A DNA stretch of 64,000 nucleotides from Anaeramoeba flamelloides (lineage: Eukaryota; Metamonada; Anaeramoebidae). Below, piece by piece: positions 33,874 through 46,858 of the stretch. A program made the position numbers and the translations under genes. The notes beneath the pieces were generated by a model. The model was not told where the DNA came from and did not search any database. It saw only the letters and a list, made by a program, of their open reading frames with translations. The stretch is from positions 4,526,001 through 4,590,000 of the forward strand of contig JANTQA010000060.1 in the NCBI GenBank assembly GCA_027625915.1, in the 5' to 3' direction. Within the stretch, counting starts at the first letter, position 1; the number at the start of each line of letters is the position of its first letter.

Positions 33874-36800
33874 ATGTCTCTTGTTGGGATTGATTTTGGA
33901 AATACAAAAGGAGTTGTAGCTTTAGTTCGAAGAAAGGGTATTGATGTTGTCAATAATGAACAAAGTAAACGAGAAAGTGAGTACGTAATTTCCCTTTTCC
34001 ATTTATTTTTTTTTTATTCTTCCTTTTGCGTCAAGTTGAATCACCAAAATAACTAGACTTGTTATACTTGAGAATTTTCCTTTCTTTTGCTTTATTTTTT
34101 TTTTTTTTTTTTATTTTTTTTTATTACAGCCAACCAACCAACAAAAATTCATAAAAGTTTTCCATTCTCTCATACAAAAAAAAACATACACTCAGAACAA
34201 ACCTTTAACCAAATAATTCCTTAAGTTTTTTTTTTATTTGGTCTCAATTATTGTCTATCTCGAAAAAAAAAAAAAATACCTTGTCTTAGCAATTTTCTCC
34301 TTAAAAAAATCTTTATTTTTTTTTTTTAAGATTTGCTTTCTTGTTTCTCGATCTATTTAAAAGTTTTTTCAAGACTTTCACAACTAAAACATTCAATTCT
34401 GAAACAAAAGTTAACTACATTCAGATTTTCAAGACAAGCTTTGTTACTCAACGAAAAAATAGACTACTTTTTCGCGTAAAGTTCCTTCTTTTTTATTAGA
34501 ACCATTTTAAAAAAGGCGAACTAAAATTTTTAACATTAGGAATTCAGACTTTCTACTTCTCTCTTTTAAACAGTTTGTATAACACTTGAAAAAACTTTTA
34601 GACCACACTTTTTTTAAAACAGCTATACTTGTTATTGAATAATAAATGTGAAAAAATTTTCACTTAATTTTTCTATTTCTTATCTTTTTTATACTAATGA
34701 ATTTTCAAAGAAATAGATTTCTCTTGGTGATCTCTATTTATTTGTTTGGTTCTTTTTGATGGTATATATTGAGTTAACTAGGAATCCTAAAAGAAAGTCT
34801 GAGTTCCTAATTTACAAAAAGACACTGAGCCGAAATTTTGCTCCATTTAAATTTCAAACACTAGTATACTTAAGGCTTTCAAGAAATAGATTTCTCTTGG
34901 TGATTTCTATTTATTTGTTCCCCGCCCTTTTTTATGCTATATATTGGATTTATTAAGAATCCTAAAAGAAATTACAAGTTCCTTATTGGCAAAAAGATAA
35001 TCAACTGAAATTTTATTCCATTTAAATTTCAAATAAACCAGTTTACCAAAATCGAAACAATTGAAAAAGCAACACGACAAAAAAAGTCATGACTTTTACA
35101 AAGCTGTATCACTTTTGTCATACCTTTCCACTTGAAAAGTGTAGGAAAGTGTTTGAAAGTTTTGTAAATTAGACCCAAAGCGTTATAAAAGTCATAAAAA
35201 GGCTGAAAGCTTGATAAAAGTCATGTAATTTTTTGGAGTAAACAAATTAAAAATCAAAACATAAATTTTTTTTTCAATTTATTTCACCAATTTGTTTTTA
35301 CTCAAACGAACTTGTACTAAAAACTCATTATGCCCCATAAATTGAAATAATTATTTTTTTTAATAAGAGATATAGAAACAACCAAAAAGTTCAAATTTAT
35401 TATTGTTTGATTTCTTGATACACAACACAAATTTCAAAACAGGAGATTCTCTAAAAATTTTTAATAAAAATCCAAAACCTTTTCTTGCTTTCTGTCAAAA
35501 TTAAATATATAAAAAATAAAAAAAAAATAATAGTTCATTTTTTAGCTTTAGTGGAAAACAAAGATTATTTGGATACACTGCCAAGGCCCAAGAAGTACAA
35601 AATTATGAAAACACATTAACTGGAATGAAATCCTATTTAGGATTAAATTATGAAGATCCACAATTTCAAGAAATCTTACCAAAGATGGGATGGAAAAACT
35701 TTATTCCTTTAGAAAGTGGGGAAGTAGGGTACAATTTTGATTATGGAGTCAACAAAGACGGCGAAAAGGAAAAAATAACATTATCTTCAACACAAATTGG
35801 CACTCAAATGTTCAAATATTTACAGGATGTTGGCAAAAAGCATAACGCAAGTAATGATTGTGTTTTATCTTATCCATCCTATTACTCTGATCGAAGAAAA
35901 ATTGCACTCAAAACTGCCGCAGAAATCACTGGGATCCGAGTATTGTCGATGATTTCAGAGCCCAAGGCAATCTGCTTGACCTGGGGATTCCCCAAGAAAG
36001 ATCTCCCAGAAAAGGCCAAGGACGCAGAAACTGTGTGCTTTGTTGACTTTGGACATTCACATATCACAGCCACTGTTGCTTCGTTTACAAAAAATAAAAT
36101 TCAGATCTTGGCTGAGTCTCATTCCACGAAAGTCGGAGGCAGGGAAATTGATTGGAAGTTCTTTCATCATGTTGCCAAAATCATTGAAGAAAAATTCAAA
36201 ATCAAATTGTCTGATATCCAAAGAAAAAAATCCCTGTGTAGATTCTTAAACGCAGTTATCAAGGCCAAGGTTATGCTTTCCTCAGCACCTAAACAGGTAC
36301 CATTTTCTGTTGATTGCTTACATAACGACCGAGACATCTTTTTAACCTTACAAAGGAACGAATACGAAGAATTGATCACCCCAATAATCGACGAAGCAAT
36401 TGAAGTTGTCAAAAGGGCAATCAAATTATCCAAAAAGGATATTAAAGAGATCAAGGCCATGGAAATTGTTGGTGGCTCATCTAGAATCCCATTATTTAAA
36501 TCAAAACTTCAGGAATATTATGGAGAGCCCTTATCAATGACCCTCAACGCCACAGAATGTGTTGCCAGAGGCTGTGCTTATCACGCAGCTATCTTGAGTC
36601 CCTTATTTATGACCAAATCTATAACCTTTAAAGACTCAAATATTTATCCAATTTTGTTATGTTGGAAAGACCTTGCTGATCCAAAATCTCAAAAGGAAGA
36701 GAACAAAACAGCAGAAGAAGAAGAAGAAGAAAAGGTCGAAGTTGAATTAAAAATTCCAGAAAACAAAGAAATGACCACATACGAACCAATTGAATTGAAT

Positions 36801-38501
36801 AAATCAAATTCCTTAAATCTAGTTAAACGAAACAATATTGTACCAACTTTAAAAGAAATTAAATTCACCAAATCTGTTCCTTTCCGTCTCCAAGCCCAAT
36901 ACGGTAATCCTAAATTTTTAGGACAAGAACAGCCTGAATTTTCAGATATCCCATCTTCAAATACTTTAATTGGTACCTATGATATTAAAGATGTTCCTAT
37001 GAATGCCGAAAAGCCATCCTTAATCAAAGTACGCTTTGAAATTGACAACTTTGGTATCTTTAAATTACGTTCAGTAAACCTTTCTGAAACTGTAATGGAA
37101 GAAGTTAAAGTTAGAATTAAAAAAAAACAACCAAAAAAAACTGAAAAAAAGGAAACTGAAAAGAAAGAAACTGAAAAGAAACAAACAGAACAAACAAAAG
37201 AAAATACAGAAGAAAATAAGGAAACTGAAAAGAAAGAAGAAGAAAAGAAAGAAGAAGAAAAGAAAGAAGAAGAAAAGAAAGAAGAAGAAAAGAAAGAAAC
37301 AGAAAACACAGAAGAAAATACAGAAGAAAAGAAAGAAACAGAAAAAACAGAAGAAAAAAAGAAAGAAGAAGAAAAGAAAGAAGAAGAAAAGAAAGAAGAA
37401 GAAAAGAAAACAGAGAATAAAGAAGAAGAAAAGAAAGAAGAAGAACAGACAGAAGAAAATAAGGAAACAGAAAAGAAAGAAGAAGAAAAGGAAACAGAAA
37501 AGAAAGAAGAAGAAAAGAAAGAAGAAAAGAAAGAAGAAAAAAAAGAAAAAGAAGAGGAAAAAGAAGAAGAACCACAATATAAAACCAAATTAAAACAAGT
37601 AGAAAAACTTCGAAAATTAAATACCAATGTTGTTGATTTCTCAATTCCATCATTTTCAATGGAAGAATTAATTAAAATCGAATATGAAATTGAGGTCCAA
37701 AATAAAATTATTCTTGAAAAACTTAATATGAAGAATTCCTTAGAATCTTATATTTATGATTTAAGAAATAACCTTTGGACAACTTGGAAACCATTTGTTT
37801 CTGAAAAAAAAGTTAACGAAATTATGGGAGATTTAGATAAAATGGAAGATTGGATTTATGGTGACGGCTTTGATGTTTCCAAAGACGAATATGAAAATCG
37901 TTTAAAAACCTTAAAAAAAGAAGGGGATCCAATCCAATACAGATTCGAAGAAAGCGAAAAAAGGCCCCAGCTTTTCCAAACCATCCATAATCAAGTCAAA
38001 CTTTGCTTAGAAAATTTAAAAAAAGACGAATTTGATCATTTAGAAGAAGACGATACAGCTAAAATTGAAAACTATTGTAAAGAGATGAAAGATTGGTCAA
38101 ACAAGAAACAAGAACAACAAAAGAAAAAACAATTATATGAAGATATTGTAATTTCTTCTGAAGAAATTCAAAATAAATTTAAAGAATTCTTTAATAATTG
38201 TAAAGTAATTTTTAGCAAACCTAGGCCAGAGCCAAAAGAAGAAGAAAAAAAAGAAGAAGAAAAAAAAGATGAAGAAAAAAAAGATGAAGAAAAGAAAGAA
38301 GAAGAAAAGAAAGATGAAGAAAAGAAAGATGAAGAAAAAAAAGATGAAGAACAAAAAAATGAAAATAAGGAAACAGAAAAGAAAGAAGAAGAAAAGAAAG
38401 AAACAAAGGAAGACAAAAAACCAAAAAATGAAAATGAAAAAAAGATAAACACTGAAGAAATAAATGATAATGTAGATGATCTTGAAGTAGATATAGATTA
38501 A
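33874..38501 (+). CDS. Hsp110/Sse-class Hsp70-like chaperone with Lys/Glu-repeat inserts
   Basis: Exons 33874-33980 and 35534-38501 join in frame to 1024 residues. The junction restores RESDSFFSFSGKQRLFG, matching the family RETPSLVSFGEKQRFIG in length. The N-terminal ATPase domain starts MSLVGIDFGNTKGVVAL and carries FVDFGHSHITATVASF, VGGREIDWKF, EIVGGSSRIPLFK and LNATECVARGCAYHAAILS, all Hsp110 hallmarks. The C-terminal helical domain is recognisable from YIYDLRNNL through WIYGDGFD, RFEESEKRPQLF to the FSKPRPEPKEE tail. Hsp110 proteins release ADP from Hsp70 and hold unfolded clients in the cytosol. Residues ~565-717, in the acidic loop of the substrate-binding region, are almost pure Lys/Glu/Thr repeats, and a second tract fills ~937-1005. 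There is no signal peptide or KDEL, so this is the cytosolic rather than the ER (Grp170) form. Confidence 0.93.
34375..34625 (+). repeat. Decayed copy of the 13.8-14.06 kb block, in Hsp110 intron
   Basis: Best match at 34510-34625 to 13925-14055 (for example AACACTTGAAAAAACTTTTAG against AACGCTTGAGAAAACTTTTCG). Most differences replace G or C by A or T. No ORF corresponding to the acidic protein is present. Confidence 0.45.
34640..35043. repeat. Tandemly duplicated family F7 element in Hsp110 intron
   Basis: Two direct copies of about 160 bp, beginning AAGAAATAGATTTCTCTTGG at 34708 and 34879, each end in a CCATTTAAATTTCAAA block near an ACTAG/CCAG terminus. The preceding GTTATTGAATAATAAATG matches the F7 left end. 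The second copy looks like an internal duplication of the first. Confidence 0.6.
35083..35235. repeat. ~150-bp fold-back repeat in Hsp110 intron
   Basis: TCATGACTTTTACAAAGCTG at the left faces the inverted AAGCTTGATAAAAGTCATG at the right. Both arms contain further AAAAGTCAT units. No target duplication could be assigned. Confidence 0.5.
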
Positions 38502-38924
38502 TTCTAATTAAATTATTATTTTTTTTTATTAATATTCTTACTTTTATTTTTTGATATTATTTATTAGTAAAACAAATTTTTAAAAAATTTATTTATTTTT
38601 AGAATCTTTTTTTAATGGTCTTTTCATCTTTTTTGAATGCAAAAAAAATATTCAATTATTTTTTTTTTTAAAATGTAAAAATGATCATTATACTTATCTA
38701 CAATAAAGAAACCTTTTAAATTTGAATTTTCTTTATTTTTTTTCGTTTTTTAATAATTGATCAAAAATTTCTACCTCAAATTGATTTGGAATTCTTTTTT
38801 TATTATTATTTTTGATTTCTTTTTATTAAGTAACAAAAACAACTATTTGAACAAAAAATCAATGGAAATTGAGATCGATTTTTTTTCTGTTAATATTTAC
38901 TTTTATCAGAGAAAAAAGGATAAC
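38502..38924. other. 3' flank of Hsp110 gene
   Basis: A/T-rich with several T runs. A possible AATAAA lies near 38703. Nothing else is seen. Confidence 0.4.
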
Positions 38925-39430
38925 TTAATAAAAATAACCACTAGGATAAATTTTTTTCAAATAAAAACAATCTCAACTTTTGAAAATCGAAAATATTTAT
39001 TGAAATTACTGTTCACTTTTTTATATTTTTTTTGAAAAATTGGTGTTGAGAAAATTTTGAAATAAAAGTATAAGTTAATATATTAAATTAGAATAGTTTT
39101 CCAGAGAGTTTATCTTTTTAAAATAACTTTTTTTTTGATTATTCCATTTAAAAATAAAAAAAACATTTGAAGACCAAATTAGCACCTTTTGTGAAAATAA
39201 AATTCACATAATTTAGAATTTGTTTTAGTAGATGAGTTAATATAAAAGATTGTTTATTAAAATATACAGAATTTCAACTTTGAATTCAATTATTTTGGCA
39301 AAAAATGTTTTCAAGAAAATGTTAAATTGAAACTTTATTTATTTTTATTTTTTCATTTAGTTTTTTTAGTCATATTAATGGAAAGTATTTGTTCACTTTT
39401 CTATTTTTAGTGTTTTTTTTGGGTTGTAGT
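38925..39430. repeat. Dispersed repeat family F10, second copy (inverted)
   Basis: Reverse-complement match of 27110-27645 across roughly its full length. The end near 39430-39460 aligns with the retroposon target of the other copy, so this is the uninterrupted version. No ORF is seen. Confidence 0.7.
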
Positions 39431-42400
39431 GGCATATAAAGGAAGAAAAAATGTGGAGGATTGTTAAAAAATTAAAAAATAACCATCTTATAAAATTATA
39501 AATACCTCAAATTACAGACTCCCATTCCTTAAAAGATCAAATATTTAGAGAGTTTATTAATTACCTTTTCGAATACTTATTATTTTTTAAGAAGATCCTT
39601 GATACAAAAGGAACTGTCCTTTCGAACTCATCATGATTATTCTATTTAAGAAAAAGTATCGTTAAAAGTTTCATAATCGATATTCAAAAATATTTTATAT
39701 CATTAGTTAAGAATTCACTCGATAAATACACAAAAAATGAAGAAGTCAACATATACTTAGAAAAATATAATAAAAAAGTTGGAAAGGGATTAGATTTTAT
39801 ACAAGATTTGATCTTTCACCTTTGATGTTTATACTTCTAAAAAAAATACTCAATTGAAAAAATTAAATCTTGTTGTTATTATTATTGAAGGCTTGTTTTT
39901 ATTTTTTTTTTATATAAAAAATATATCAAATATTATTTCAAAGTTATAATTTTGTGGAGTTTTTTACCCCCAACCTGATGATTGTACAAAACCAAACTAA
40001 TTATTGATTTGTACAATAGAACAATTAAAATTAATTGTATAAAACCATGACAAGAGCCCAAAGAAAAAGAAAAAGATGAAGAAAAAAATAAGAAGAAAAA
40101 AAATAATTAAAGTATTATTTTAAAAAATAATAAAGAATAAAATTTAATGATAAAATTAATCAAGTATTTAATGATTTTAATATTTATTTGAAAAATTTTT
40201 TATTGTGGAAAGTTATCAATTTTCAGAATCAAACAGTATAAAAACAAGAAAAACAAAATTATATTTTCAAAATTTAAAAGAATTGAGTAGAATCAAATAT
40301 TTTTCTATTTTCTTTTAAATTATTTGAAAGCGTCTTTATTTTTTTTCTTTATTATAGATACTTGTTTTATTTTAAAATTAAAAAAAAAAAAAAAGTTCAT
40401 TATCTTTTTATTATTATTTTGTTAATAATGGAAAATCAATAGATTTTCTGAATAAAATAGAAAACCTCAAAAAAACCTAGAACACTTAACTGATAAAACA
40501 GAAAAAAAAAATAACATTATTTTTTATAAAATATAAAAAAAATGAAAAAGATATTTCATTGTCCCCATTCCTTTGAATTTTGGAAAAATATCTATTTTTT
40601 TACTATTTAAGAGATGTAAAGACAATTTAGGGAATTTTATTTTTATTTTGGAAATTAAAAAAATCTAGGTACTTTATATTACTTTATGGTACTACACCAG
40701 AATTCACAAGGTTTAACAACTCAAAGACAATATCCATAAAAAAAAAAAAAAAAAAATTTTGTTGTACATATTCAAAATTTTGCATATGGTTTAATTTTAA
40801 TAATGAAAAATACTAAATCCTAAAACAGTAAAAAGTAATAATAATTGTTAAAAATATTCAAGAATTTGGAATGAGCTTAGATTCGGATAAAACTTGTAAA
40901 TCAAACCAGTTATCAAAAATAAAATATTTCGAAACTTGAGATCAGAATTAGAAACTTTTTTAACTAATCCTCCTAAAAGGAAAAGTTAATTTTTATAAAA
41001 TCAAGATGATTTTTAATCAACAAAAATTATCTAAGGGAGAAAAAATATAAAAGTTTAAATCAATATACATTGTCAATTATTTTATAGACTTATTGATACA
41101 ATCCTACTCAAAAAAAAAATCAAATGTAATTGATATTTTGATCAAAAAAACACATTTTATTTTTAAATTCAGTTACATTCCTAAAGTTTAATATTTAAAA
41201 GAGAAGTAAAAATAGATCAAATCAGATTTGTAATCTTTCAAAAAAGGTATAAAATCCAAAAGAAAATTAAAAATCTGGTTTTTTGAATATATATTAAAAA
41301 ATTTAAAATTTTCTAAAAAATAATTACAATATTAATTGAGAAATATAAAACTTACAATTATTCACTGTAAAAACTAAACAATTTTGAAACAATTTAATAA
41401 TCCAAATTTCTACATGGTAGGTCAAGACTATTGATAAAATAGTAAATATCATTAATATAATAATCTAAATAAAAAGTCCCATCTCTAAGTTTTAAAAAGT
41501 GCCAACATATTTCTAGATTTCTCTCTATTTTATATTAAGAAAAACTTGTTTATTGAATCGAAACAAATATTCCAAGAAAAACCAAGAGTACTTTTCCATA
41601 ATTTAAAAATATAGAGAAAAATCAAAAATTTTACTCAATTCCTCCAAATCCTGAAAAATACAAGGGTTTTTTTTTATTTTATCTGAAAAAAGTGAATAAA
41701 ATCAAAGAATTTAATATATTCTTTTAAATGTAAAAAAAAAACCCTGACAGTCGTAAGAGAAAATTAATTCCCACAGTGTGAATAAAAAAAAAAAGGATTA
41801 TTTTAAACAAAACTCTTTTTCAGTTAAAGATCCAGACCATTATTGAAGAAATAGTAAATATTTTAATATATATATATTTATATGTATGTAAAATGAGAAA
41901 TATATTATTGTATTTTTTACTACTTTTTTCAATTGAAAAAGATTTTGTTTTTTGCTTTTTGAAATTTTTGCATTAGAGATTTGACAGTTCTACTTCAAAA
42001 TTGCCAAAAATATATTCATCAATCTTAAATTGTAAATTTTATTTCTTTTCTATTCGAATTTCCATTTATATTTCTTTTAATTAGTTTTACCCCTTTTTAT
42101 TCAAGAAAAAAAATTATGGGCTGTGAACCAAAACACTTTCATTTATATTCAACATTACCAAGAGATCTTGAATTTTGATTTCAAGCTTGTTGTTAATAGA
42201 ATATGAACGAGACATTACTTTTAATGGGATCTTCAATTTGAGAACAGTGCCATTCCAGTTTTCTTATTGAATGACGTTTTCTTCAAATTTTAGTAATGAT
42301 CAGAAGAAAATAAAAACAGAACAAAAAAGGAAAAAGATAAAGAAAAAGAAAAAGAAATAGAAAAAGAAACAGAAACAGAAACAGAAAAAGTGGAAAAAAA

Positions 42401-42486
42401 AAAATAAACAAACACCCATGTCTAAACAAAGGTTTAATTTGATCAAAACATATTTTGGATTTTTGTTTTCAAAAGAGGAAACAAAT
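39431..42486. other. Long A+T-rich spacer
   Basis: Contains a weak F9 relative at 40565-40680 (TTTGAATTTTGGAAAAAT, then AAAAAATCTAGGTA), an A/G-rich tract at about 40055-40110 and another (AAAGAAAC/AAACAG units) at 42300-42405 just past the end of the minus-strand gene. No coding exon was recognised. Confidence 0.45.
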
Positions 42487-43434
42487 TTATTTTTTTTTTT
42501 TGAGAATTTTCAATTTTTTTGTTTTAATTCTTTTTTTTTTTTGTTTTGAAGGTTTGGGTTCTTGTCGTAATGTATTTTCAATGCCTATTAATTTTTGCTT
42601 TTCCAGGTTTTTTAGTTCCATTTTTTCGATTTCTTCAATTGTTAAAGAAACACGAGGTGGTGATCTTTGGAATTTGTCACTACTCCTCATAATAACAAAT
42701 CCATCAAACTCGCTGACAAAAAGATCGTCTGCTTCGTCGCTTTTTACTTTTCGCAGACCATTTTTTTTCCTCCAACCGAGAGGTTCTGTGTTTGACTTTC
42801 TGTTTACTCTCGAGTAAGACCTCCGAAACCTGTTTCTACGTTTTTCCTTGATCGACTTTTTATTGGAAACTACATTAAATTTAAATTTCGAATCTTTGTT
42901 CCATTGGCCAATGTCTGTTTTAAAGTCCTTTTTTTTTGGGCTGGTATTGATTTTATCTAAGAGAGTATTTAGATCTTGACTTTCATTCTTGTTAGTGCTC
43001 TTGTTTTTGTTTTCATTTTCATCATCACTTTCAGTGCCAGTGTCAGTGTCTGTGCTTGCTTCTGATCCTGTGTCAGAATTCTCAAACTCAACTTGAAAGC
43101 CCACTTCATGCTCCTGGACAATTGTGGAAGGCTGGTCCAAGGCTTCGGATTCCTTAATGCGCAACTCAAGTTCATCAAGATCCATTGAACTTGATGGTTG
43201 TGGTTGAAATTCTTTTGTTGTTGTTTGTTCGATATTTGAACCAAATTCAAACCAACTTTCTTTTTCTTTTTGACCCATTTGTTTTTTTACATTCACTTTT
43301 TTTGTTTTTGTTTTGGCTTGGTTCCTTTTGTTGTTTTGTTTTTTTGGTTTTGTGGGTGGTGAAAAGGTATACTTTGGTTTCTTTCTTGTTAGTGTGTTTT
43401 TTTCTTTCTTTTGGTGTATTGTGGATTTTGACAT
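42487..43434 (-). CDS. Basic, low-complexity protein of unknown function
   Basis: A single uninterrupted 315-codon frame on the minus strand starts at 43434 and ends in TAA. The product has a Lys/Arg-rich N-terminus (residues 1-55), a serine/acidic middle with the run DTGSEASTDTDTGTESDDEN (about 120-140), then a basic stretch (KEKRRNRFRRSYSRVNRK, about 195-212). A hydrophobic patch DLFVSEFDGFVIM (about 237-249) and a predicted helix IEEIEKMELKNLEKQKL follow, with a Lys-rich tail. I do not recognise a family. Composition suggests a nuclear or nucleic-acid-associated, mostly disordered protein, but that is inference. G+C is visibly higher within the frame than outside it, which supports it being real. 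Confidence 0.65.
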   Translation of the reverse strand: MSKSTIHQKKEKNTLTRKKPKYTFSPPTKPKKQNNKRNQAKTKTKKVNVKKQMGQKEKESWFEFGSNIEQTTTKEFQPQPSSSMDLDELELRIKESEALDQPSTIVQEHEVGFQVEFENSDTGSEASTDTDTGTESDDENENKNKSTNKNESQDLNTLLDKINTSPKKKDFKTDIGQWNKDSKFKFNVVSNKKSIKEKRRNRFRRSYSRVNRKSNTEPLGWRKKNGLRKVKSDEADDLFVSEFDGFVIMRSSDKFQRSPPRVSLTIEEIEKMELKNLEKQKLIGIENTLRQEPKPSKQKKKRIKTKKLKILKKKK

Positions 43435-44363
43435 TTATATTTTTAATATAATGCGATAAAAGATTTTTTATTTCAAAAAAAGAAAAAATGGAGAAAAGAA
43501 TTAATCTCGAGAACTAAAATTGCAGTGGTATTTAAAAAATATGAATATTCTTTTGTACTATTTGCAAATTCTTGTCATTTTCAATTTTTCAAGCTTTTAC
43601 TAAATTTCTCTGAATTTTTTATTCTCATTAAAATATTTTTTCCAAACAATTGAAATATAAATCTGACATAATAACACTTAAATATTCCAAAAGAGTTTAT
43701 ATTTTTATTTATTAATCTTTAAAGGTGAAATATTTTTAATAGACAATACTATTATTCTTAGTTTTTTTGGCTTTGATTAATTACCATTTTCGAATTTTAG
43801 AAAAAAACATTAATCAAAAAGAAATTTGAAATGATAAATAAGTCATGAGTGAAAACAGATCATGAAGTATTTATATATATATAGAATTTGAAAAGTTATT
43901 AAATACAAAAAATACAAGTAGGTCATTTTAAACAAGTGAAGATGTTTTTTTTTTATGATTTAGCAAAACAGAAAACTAATTTAAATTTTGTATTTTTAAT
44001 AAAGTGTGAACTTTTTTTAAAAAAAGATGCTTTTCTTCACACTTTAACCTCTACACCACAATTAAAGGTACTAATTTTCAATTTATTAATATAGAAAATA
44101 TGATAAAAGTTTAAATTTTGACAAGCTTTTCATTTTTTTCAAATTGAAATCTTGACAAAAGTTTAAAAAAGTCTGAACATTTGAAAACAATTCTTAATAT
44201 GAATTTAAAAAATTTTTTATTTAGAATTTCAATTAATAAAATGAGATAATTATTAATTTTTTTTGTAATTTTATTTACAAGAGATAAAAAAAACTGATCT
44301 TGAAGAAGCCTTATTTATAATATTTTTATGGTATTAATTATTTTAAAAAAATACATTAATATC
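43435..44363. other. Upstream spacer with family F11 repeat
   Basis: About 43975-44100 is the second copy of F11 (inverted relative to 25860-26140) and includes a hairpin GTGTGAA...TTCACAC. The rest is A/T-rich and non-coding. Confidence 0.45.
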
Positions 44364-44901
44364 AACCCCAATTCAAAATTTTTAACACACCAAAATTCGA
44401 TTTGTGAAAAAAAAAAACTTATTTAATCAGTTCAAGAAGAAATACCTAAATTAGAACCATTCACTAATTAAAATGGTAACACTTGTTTATAAATGAGAAT
44501 ACTCAGAAAACAATAAATAAATAATTATCAATACAAATAAATCCTTGGTGTGTTAAAAATTTTGGAGAGAGCAAAAAAAAAAAATAAATTAGTAAATTTG
44601 TTTAAATTCTATTAGGAATATTGATTGATCAAAGGTTAGATACTACCATGAACTAATTTTATTCGAGCTCTTCTATTTGAACCAACTCAACTATAACCTA
44701 ATATCAATCATTCAGAAAAAAATTTTTGATCGAACAAAACAAATTACGTAATTTAAAAAATGAAATGAAAACAAAAACGAAAAGATGAAAAAATGATTAT
44801 CATATTTTTCAAAAATCAAAAGTATCTCCAATTTCAATAAAATTGTATTATTGTGATTGTTTGGAACGTTTTAGCTGTGTGGAAAATTTTGAATTTTAGT
44901 T
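44364..44901. mobile_element. ~538-bp family F2 MITE, fourth copy
   Basis: Begins AACCCCAATTCAAAATTTTT and ends TGTGGAAAATTTTGAATTTTAGT before TA. It is collinear with 5593-6134 but the most diverged copy. The CACACC-AAAATTC arm also recurs as GGTGTG...AAAATTTTGG inside, at about 44547-44566. Confidence 0.6.
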
Positions 44902-46858
44902 TATATTAAAATTTAATTTTTATATTATACAAAAAAAAAATAATAAATCAATGAAAAAATGAGAAATACAGCCCAAGATGTCTATCCCAAAAATATTATG
45001 GAACAAATAAATTGAAAAACATTATTTAATTAAAAGTTTGAAAAAATAGATAACAATAAAAATATATTCAAATATTTTCCAAATATTATATTTGAAGTGC
45101 ATTACCCACCATGGTTACTCTGTTTGTATTTTGGGTTTCTCTTTTTCTTCAATTAATTCTTATTTTCAATATTTTTCCATAAAATTTCGTTGTTGTTCTT
45201 ATACAAGTTGAAAATAATAAATTATCTCTGAAATAGTTACTTATGTCCAAAAAAGGTAAAAATAGAATTTTTTTTTATAATTGAAAATTTCTAATATGGT
45301 GCTTTTTATATTTTAATACAAATTGTATTTGTTTTTTTTTTCCAGTTCAAAAAAATGTTTTTTTTTGTAAAATTAATATTTATTAATTGGAATTTCTGTT
45401 TTTTTTTTTTTTAACAAAATGTAAAAAAATTGAAAATTACTATTCTTTTATTTTTAGACATTCATTTGGTTACTACTAACCTTTAAAAAATAAACCTTAT
45501 GATTTTTTTTTTTACAAGATTTTTTTTTAAACAGTTTACAATTTTTGATAAAGTATCTTACAAAATAACTCAAAGAAAAATGATGAATTAGTTTATAAAT
45601 ATGCGAAAATTACATTGTTTATTAATTTTTTGGTATTTCATTTAGTTGAAGATATAATTTGTTTTTAACTTTTATCATGTTTTTTCATAAATTTTTTTTC
45701 AACGCATTCTTAATACCAAGAGTTATATTATTTTTTAAAATATCTATTTATGAATCCTACTTTTCTCATTTAAAAACTTTGTCTGAAAAAAAAATATAAA
45801 ATTGTGAAACACATAACTTTAAATTAGAAATACTATGTAATAAAGATTATAAAAAAAAAAAAAAAGAATAACACAAATAAAGCCAAAAATTCACTAAAAA
45901 TTTAATTCATTATAAAGAATTAAAACCAACAATAATTCATAATATTGAATAGAAATGAAAATTTTCCTGATATTTATTTACTTAAAAGATTATTGTCTAC
46001 TACAGAGAAGTTCTAACTTATATTAAATTGTTATTGTGGACAAAAAAATTAGTGTTCTATGGTCCAAATTCCTTACTAAAAATTCGGTTAATTAAGTATC
46101 AACAGTTGATCATTTTCAATTAATTTGATCTATGTATTAGTTTTAAATCCCAACAATTCAAGAAAGAAAATATGTATTTCACATAAAATTTAAAGGATGA
46201 GTCATCAATCTAAAGATTTTAAAGTTGAAAAATATCTTTCTTAAATTTATCATGAAATTTTGATTAGCTGCTAAAACATTCAATTTTTTTTATAATAAAT
46301 TATAATAAAAACCAAAAGATTATTTTAACGAATTATTTCTGAAATAATAGAAAAATATTAAAAATACAATTTACTTTATAAAAAGAAAAAATAAATAAAT
46401 AAATAAATTTTTGGGCTTTTATGTTAATTGATAATTGAATAAATCTTTGAAATTGAAAAATTTGATTAAAATAGTTCCTTGTGAGTTTAAAATATGCTTT
46501 TTTAAATACCAGAATAATATTCTCATTTTGATTTCTTTTTTTTATATTTGAGGAAGGAATTAAAAAACAATTTCCAAAATGAAAATTTTTAATTGAGATC
46601 ATTTAGTAAAAAATCTAATAATTCTTTATGAAATAATATCAATCCAAGATTTGATTTAACCTCATTGAAATTATATAGAACTCATAAAATTTACCCCTAA
46701 CTACATCAAACTTTCATTATTTAAAATCTATAGTAGCACTATTTCCTTAAATATTTTTGAAAATACTTTTCAAAATTTCATTTTTCTTTTTTTCTCTTCA
46801 ACCCAGACTTATAATTGATCACCAATTTAAAGTTTCAAAAACAAAAACTATCTAAAAA
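44902..46858. other. Spacer upstream of the B-box gene
   Basis: A/T-rich with several poly-T runs. A patch at 46230-46330 resembles 21180-21285. The minus-strand ORF at 46333-46602 is Phe/Ile/Lys-rich and looks like chance. No gene is seen. Confidence 0.4.

Noticed and set aside
33981-35533. Extra small exon in the Hsp110 intron (for example after TTATTACAG at 34130)
   Set aside because: Joining 33980 directly to 35534 already gives an uninterrupted alignment of the right length to the Hsp110 family.
36977-37659. Long minus-strand ORFs rich in Phe/Ser/Leu
   Set aside because: They are antisense shadows of the Lys/Glu repeat of Hsp110.
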